From positions 1 through 6,777 of the forward strand of contig JASHUS010000152.1 in the NCBI GenBank assembly GCA_030039865.1: DNA of 6,777 nucleotides. The letters run 5' to 3'. The position numbers were made by a program, and so were the translations under genes. Numbering within the stretch: the stretch's first letter is position 1; each line of letters starts with the position of its first letter. Below the pieces are notes generated by a model. That model made no database searches and had not been told where the DNA came from. It saw only the letters and a program-made list of their open reading frames with translations. This document shows, piece by piece, positions 1 through 4,800 of the stretch. This DNA is from Thermoplasmata archaeon. Its GTDB lineage: Archaea > Thermoplasmatota > Thermoplasmata > Lutacidiplasmatales > UBA184.

Positions 1-1359
1 AAGGCGAATCCCACGACCGTCGCCCCCGGCGGGACGACGACCATCAACGGCGGTGCGTTCGGCCACGGTGAGCTCGTGACGATCCGCTTCGTCAACGAAA
101 CGCTCGCGACCGAGCGCGCGAGCAAGACGGGGTACCTCGCCAACATCAAGGTCACGATCCCGAAGAACGCGAGCTTCGGCCTCAACGCGATCACGGCGAC
201 GGGGGCGTCCACCGGCAAGATGGCGACCACGTCCATCGAGGTGCTGAACGACTGGGACGCGGTCGGCAACAACGCGACCCACACGGGCAACGAGCCGAAC
301 GACCTCACGTTCTACGACCAGATCGCGGTCGGGACGGGCAACTTCATCCACCTCGCGTGGGACTACGTCGCCGACGTCCCGATCAACGCGTCGCCCGTGG
401 TCGCGAATGATGTGGTCTACTTCGGCGACACGGCCGGCTACGTCTATGCGCTCGACGTCCACAACGGCGGCTCGTACTGGACGGCGACTCCCACCGGCGG
501 ATCGCCGATCGAGCAGGACGCGGTCGATCCGACGCTCGGACTCCTCTACGTCACCGCCCAGAACGGGAGCATCTACGCGCTCTCGACCGCGACAGGGGCG
601 ACGGTGTGGTCCGACGATATCGGCGGGAATCTGAGCGCGCCCGAGATCGCGACCCACGGCCTCTACATCGCGTCGACCACCGGCGACCTCGAGCTCCTCA
701 ACCCGAGCACGGGGGCCGTCGTCTGGACGGACGTGCTTGCGAGCGAAGTCACCGCTTCGCCGGCGATCTCCGACACGGGCAAGCTCCTCGCGATCGGCGA
801 GTCGAACGGCGATATGCTCGGGATCAACGCGCAGAACGGCAAGAAGGAGTGGACGTACGCGACGAGCGGCGCGATCGACGCGGCCGCGACGGTCTACAAC
901 GGCTCGATCCTCTTCGGCTCCGCGAACGGCGACGTCTACAGCCTCTCGTTCAACGGCAAGCTGAACTGGAAGTACGCGACGGGATCCCCCGTCGAGGACA
1001 CCGGCGCGCTCACGTACACCACGAACACGGGGGTACCGGGTGGCGGCGTCCCGCTGCTCATCATCGGGAACAACGCGGGCACGGCGTACGCGCTCCGCGC
1101 GAGCAACGGGAAGCTCTGGTTCACGCAGGTCCAGACCGGGGCCGTCGTCAGCGCGGCCACGGTCCAGGGCATGATCGTGGTCGAGCGGGCCGGCGGCGAC
1201 GTCGACGCCGACCGCAACTACGCCGACTACGGCCTCTTCAACCTCCAGCTCGGACCGTACCTCACGACGACGCCGGCGATCGTCAACGGCGCCATCTACA
1301 TCACCGGCGGCTCGGGCGTGCTGGACGTCTACACGTGCAACGGTCGCCCACCGGTGTAG
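1..1359 (+). CDS. Secreted PQQ-like beta-propeller repeat protein with N-terminal Ig-like domain (5' partial)
   Basis: The frame is open from base 1, so the true start lies upstream. The GTG at 76 is not a convincing start, because the residues before it (TTVAPGGTTTINGGAFGHGE) belong to the same Ig/IPT-like beta domain, which ends near codon 80. Codons 84-100 hold a W-(x)3-G-N-N-(x)2-H-T-G-N-(x)-P element, which commonly precedes PQQ-like propellers. About eight blades follow from base 379 to 1356. They share a pattern of small residues, a hydrophobic strand ('VVYFGD', 'LLYVTA', 'GLYIAS', 'SILFGS'), then G-x-(V/I)-Y-A-L and N-G-K-x-x-W. This matches the PQQ-like/BamB-type repeat superfamily, which binds diverse ligands or none, so no enzymatic role can be assigned. 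Abundant N-x-T/S sites and domain type suggest an extracellular protein. It ends in TAG at 1357-1359 with no C-terminal membrane segment. An acidic loop interrupts blade 7. The family is clear; the function is unknown. Confidence 0.88.
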   Translation, partial: KANPTTVAPGGTTTINGGAFGHGELVTIRFVNETLATERASKTGYLANIKVTIPKNASFGLNAITATGASTGKMATTSIEVLNDWDAVGNNATHTGNEPNDLTFYDQIAVGTGNFIHLAWDYVADVPINASPVVANDVVYFGDTAGYVYALDVHNGGSYWTATPTGGSPIEQDAVDPTLGLLYVTAQNGSIYALSTATGATVWSDDIGGNLSAPEIATHGLYIASTTGDLELLNPSTGAVVWTDVLASEVTASPAISDTGKLLAIGESNGDMLGINAQNGKKEWTYATSGAIDAAATVYNGSILFGSANGDVYSLSFNGKLNWKYATGSPVEDTGALTYTTNTGVPGGGVPLLIIGNNAGTAYALRASNGKLWFTQVQTGAVVSAATVQGMIVVERAGGDVDADRNYADYGLFNLQLGPYLTTTPAIVNGAIYITGGSGVLDVYTCNGRPPV

Positions 1360-1462
1360 GTCGCGCTCGCGCTCCCTCGGGGAAGCCGCGCGCGAGGACT
1401 GAACCCTTTCCTCCTCTCTGAGTCACCAGTCTTCGCCGACGTGTTCGCCGCGACGAGGCAGC

Positions 1463-1487
1463 AGATCAGCCGCGGAACAACTGATCT
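1463..1487. repeat. Inverted repeat, 7-bp perfect arms
   Basis: AGATCAG (1463-1469) and CTGATCT (1481-1487) are exact reverse complements around an 11-base spacer. It lies about 100 bases after the stop of the propeller gene and about 125 bases before the candidate TATA element. It could be a protein-binding palindrome or a weak stem-loop. It is not followed by a run of T, so a terminator role is unsupported. Confidence 0.45.
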
Positions 1488-1496
1488 TCTCGACGC

Positions 1497-1527
1497 AGAT
1501 TCGCGTTCGAAGATTCGCGCGGATTCG
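1497..1527. repeat. Short direct-repeat cluster (AGATTCGCG / GATTCG)
   Basis: AGATTCGCG occurs at 1497-1505 and again exactly at 1511-1519. The core GATTCG occurs a third time at 1522-1527. The copies are spaced 14 and 10 bases apart and surround a TTCGAA palindrome (1506-1511). It lies about 90 bases upstream of the TATA-like element, so it could be a regulator-binding array. No regulator is known, and the motifs are short enough to arise by chance. Confidence 0.35.
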
Positions 1528-1611
1528 AGCGGTCGTCGCGCGAGATAGACGCAGTCTTGGACAGCATGTCGATCGATTGCGAGCGTCGCAACTCCGGATT
1601 TCGATTGTTCG

Positions 1612-1630
1612 CGGCCAAAGTAAGTTATAC
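1612..1630 (+). promoter_or_regulatory. Candidate archaeal promoter (BRE + TATA box) for the thermopsin-family gene
   Basis: A purine-rich CCAAAG (1615-1620) is followed directly by the AT-rich TAAGTTATAC (1621-1630). This resembles an archaeal BRE plus TATA box and is one of the most AT-rich spots in the gap. Archaeal transcription usually starts about 22-30 bases after the box centre, which predicts a start near 1648-1656. That gives a leader of about 80-85 bases to the ATG at 1735, or an almost leaderless transcript if translation starts at the in-frame GTG at 1654. Confidence 0.5.
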
Positions 1631-1661
1631 GCTGTCCGCTTGGGGGGGCCCGGGTGAGCGA

Positions 1662-1705
1662 GTGGTCCGGTTTTTCGAAGTCTCCCACTTCGAACCGCGG
1701 GCCAC
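1662..1705 (+). promoter_or_regulatory. Extended hairpin just upstream of the thermopsin-family start codon
   Basis: The core is a perfect 8-bp inverted repeat, TTCGAAGT (1674-1681) and ACTTCGAA (1687-1694), with a CTCCC loop. Below it, GG (1669-1670) pairs with CC (1695-1696) across a TTT bulge, TCC (1666-1668) can pair with GGG (1699-1701) with one wobble, and GTGG (1662-1665) pairs with CCAC (1702-1705). The element falls between the predicted transcription start and the ATG. It could be a 5' untranslated mRNA structure or an operator. It resembles no riboswitch I recognise. Confidence 0.5.
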
Positions 1706-1734
1706 CTCGCATTTTCTCAGGGGGAAAACTCCAG

Positions 1735-1827
1735 ATGAGGGCAGCCAAGAGCAGCTGGACGCGGGTCTTCGTGATAGTGGCAGCTTTGGTGATGGTGGGC
1801 ACAGCGCTCACGGCGCTGACGCAGGGC
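1735..1827 (+). other. Signal peptide of the thermopsin-family protein
   Basis: Residues 1-10 carry R2, K5 and R10. Residues 11-28 (VFVIVAALVMVGTALTAL) form an uncharged hydrophobic core, followed by a small polar stretch around TQGA where cleavage is plausible. This is a standard Sec-type export signal. Without cleavage it could instead act as an N-terminal membrane anchor. The sequence after it is low-complexity Ser/Thr/Pro, typical of an exposed glycosylated linker. Confidence 0.8.
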
Positions 1828-4800
1828 GCGACGATCGTATCGTCGCCGACCCCGGCGCTCACGGTCACCTCTAATCCTTCGAGTCCGACCACCGTCGCTC
1901 CGCCCGCCGCTTCGACATCGCCGCCCTCTGCTTCTTCCACGTCCTCATCTCTCGGCGCCAAGGTTCTCACAATCAACACCGTTCTCGCCAATCGGGTTAA
2001 GCAGACCGAACAGACGCTCGAGGCGAGCGGCGGAAGTCTCGCGAGTTACCACCCTCCGAACCTCCACGAGGGTCAACCCACCAAGGAGACCGGCGGTGTG
2101 GTGACTCCTCTCTACAACGTCGCCCCCGCCCCGTTGGGAGTCGCGTACTACGGTCTCAGCAACACGACGGGCACGGTCCAGGGCACGACGGTCGATACCT
2201 CGAGTATCGTCGGGTTCTGGAACACGACGGATCCGACGGGAACCCGGGCGACCCTGACCGACACGAGCAGTGGCAACGGGGCCGCCGAGTACGGCGCTCA
2301 GCTGAACACGGTGCTGGTGAACGTCTCCCTCCAGGGGAACACCGTGCTCCAGCCGTGTACCGGCTCCACGTCTTCCGGCTGCAACGACGCGGGCGGTTGC
2401 CCCACGCAGGGCGACTACGTCGGGCTCACCGGCAACGTCTGCCCGAACGAGTTCTGGCTGCAGAATTACATCCAGTACACCGAGTCCAGCCACTCGCTCA
2501 CGATCAGCGGGGAGATCTGGAACTTCTCGAACCCCGCGGCGGACTGGTACGGATCCGGTCCCGCGACCATCGAAGGCTTCGGAAGCGTCGAGGACGACGA
2601 AGTCTACCAGAGCCCGAGCAGCGGGACGATCACTCTGCCCGCCGGCGCTACGCAGCAGGAATACACCGTGGCGCTCTACTTCAACTACACTCAGGGGCCG
2701 TGCCGCCTCGACACCGGCTCCGGCGTGGGCCTCGGAGTCCCGTCGTGCGGGACGATCAGCACGACCGAGCCCGTGAACGAGCTGTTCCTCAACTACACGG
2801 TGTGGAATGCCGCAGGACAAAAGATCTGCCCAACCTCGATACCCAGCGGAAGGGTTTGCGGCGAGTTCGACGTCGTGTTCTTCAACTCCGTAGGACCGAG
2901 CAATCCCAACGGGGTTCCGCGATGGGGTCCCAACGGTCAGCTCGGTTCCGCCCTCATGCAGGCGAACGGCACTGCCTACGACCCGGTCGGCCTCACGAAC
3001 GACTTCGAGTTCGACTACGGGATCGGCTCGGATGACGGGGCCACGAACTTCATCGACTACCAGAACGGCTCGGTCGCGGTCGACTATTGTCCGACAGCGA
3101 ATACGGTCGAGGAAGGAACCGGCGCGACAAGCGGCCAGATGAGCTGCGGGACCGGCAGCAATTCCCTCCGGGACTACGTCGCCCCTCCCGCCGCGTACGA
3201 CTTTGGCGGGGAGACCGGCGAAACGAGCACCGGCGAGAGCGTCTATTGGGCTCCCCAAGGCGCTGCCGGAGTGGCCCCTGGCCTGAACCCCGAGCTCGGA
3301 CCTTCGACGCCCGTGGCACACATTACTACCGGACCGTCGCTCCTGATTGGCCTCTGGAACGCGACCGGCAGCACCGTCCCCGGGACACCCCAGCCGTACA
3401 CGGGCATCTCTCAGTCCCCATACCCCGCGTACACGGGCGGGACGCCGTTCAGCTACGCGAACATCGCCCCCGCGAACGCGTGGGTCGGTATCGCACAGGA
3501 CAACCTGGCGCCCGTCGCGGGCACGGAGCAGCTCGTGACGAGCCAAGAGTACTTCCAAGTCGCACCCACGTTCGGTTGGTGGTCGTACTGGCAGGGTTCG
3601 GGCGGTGATCCGAGTCATACCTTGCTCGGTCCCGATGAGTACCTGCCCTCGGGTTGGTACACGATCGAGGTCCTGCTGAGCGGATACAACCCGGTCGTCG
3701 AGCAGATCAACGTGACGGGGAACTCTCCCGTCGCGCCGAGCATCACCCTGACACCGAACTGGTCGACCGGCGCCTACACGCCCGATTGGGCGTTCAGCAA
3801 CAACGATCTCGCGAACCTGTCAGTCTCCCCGTCGAACACCGTGCCCAACGGAGCGGGTACCTCGGTGAGTCCGTACATCATCTCGGCGCCGGCCCCCGAT
3901 GTGGGGACCGTCGATGGGGTCGTGATCGGGGAGCCGGGGTCGGTCTCCTGGCTGTTCTCGAACGTGAACGACTATCTGTTCACGCAGTGGATCGGGGCCT
4001 ACATCAACAGCACGACGGCCGTCACGCAGTTCAATCCCGCCCCGTCGTTCCCGATGGACTATCCGTCGTGGCAGCTGTACGAGTTCAGCAACTTCGACGT
4101 CCCGTCGGTCGACGGCTTCCAGTACTATCTGCTGAACACGGCAAACCTCGCGGTCATCGGCGCGTCCGACATCTACGCGTTCGGGAACAGCGAGGCTACG
4201 ACCATCTACAGCTTCGTGGTCAACAATGGCGTCAACGACCTGATCGCCGACAACACCTTCGAGGTTTCGAACCGGGGGATCGATATCACCGGCGGTGGAA
4301 CCACCGGTGACCCCACCGTCAACGGCGTGGTGGTGGCACGAACGCTGTACCCCGTCCGCAACGTCGTCTGGGGGAACACGATCGTTCCCGACCCGCAGAC
4401 GAGTTACATGGGACTTGAACCGTTCACGGCCTCGGATTCGTTGACGATAGGGGAGTCCTACGATCGCGTCTACAACAATTACTTCGCTTCCAACGCCGGT
4501 GACAACGCGTCGGTCAACGCGGGATCCACGGACACCAACTGGTGGAACGCGACCTGCGTAGCGGGCTACAACGCGCTCGCCTCGGGCTACTACCCCGGCA
4601 CGACGACGTGCGCTCCCCTCGGCCAGTCGCAGACGCTCGACGGCTACACCATGAGCGGCAGCATTGACGGCACGAGCTATCAGGGCGGCAACGAGTGGGC
4701 ACTCTACGGCAACAACCCCAACCCGTACGGGAACCTGCCCCTCAAAGCCCGGACGACCTCCGAGACCGGTACTGCGGAGATCGGCGCGGCCGCGAGCGGC

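Larger units (their letters stand above)
1360..1734. other. Intergenic region between the two genes, with regulatory-looking structure
   Basis: This 375-base gap has visibly more A and T than the coding sequence on either side. From left to right it holds a pyrimidine run (1404-1419) after the first stop codon, an inverted repeat (1463-1487), a cluster of GATTCG-containing direct repeats (1497-1527), a BRE/TATA-like element (1612-1630), a G-run followed by CCCGGG near 1642-1653, and a long imperfect hairpin (1662-1705). An open frame starting at 1557 crosses into the thermopsin gene in a different frame. It has no recognisable protein features and is treated as chance. I see no tRNA or other RNA gene here. 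Confidence 0.75.

Noticed and set aside
1404..1419. Pyrimidine run after the first gene as a terminator
   Set aside because: Archaeal terminators are usually runs of T. This one is mixed C and T with at most three T in a row and has no convincing stem before it.
606..1421. Out-of-frame + strand ORF overlapping the propeller gene
   Set aside because: The product is extremely Arg-rich and the propeller blades are read cleanly in the other frame.
1557..1874. Small ORF of 105 codons across the intergenic region
   Set aside because: It overlaps the signal peptide region in another frame, has no motif, and runs straight through the promoter and hairpin candidates.
1329..1991. Antisense ORF of 220 codons spanning the intergenic region
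   Set aside because: It covers the end of one gene and the start of the next on the opposite strand, with no recognisable protein features.
1945..3618. Long antisense ORF (557 codons)
   Set aside because: It lies opposite the thermopsin domain, whose motifs are clear on the + strand. The product is Arg/Val-rich with no recognisable domain. Such antisense frames are expected where third positions are mostly G or C.
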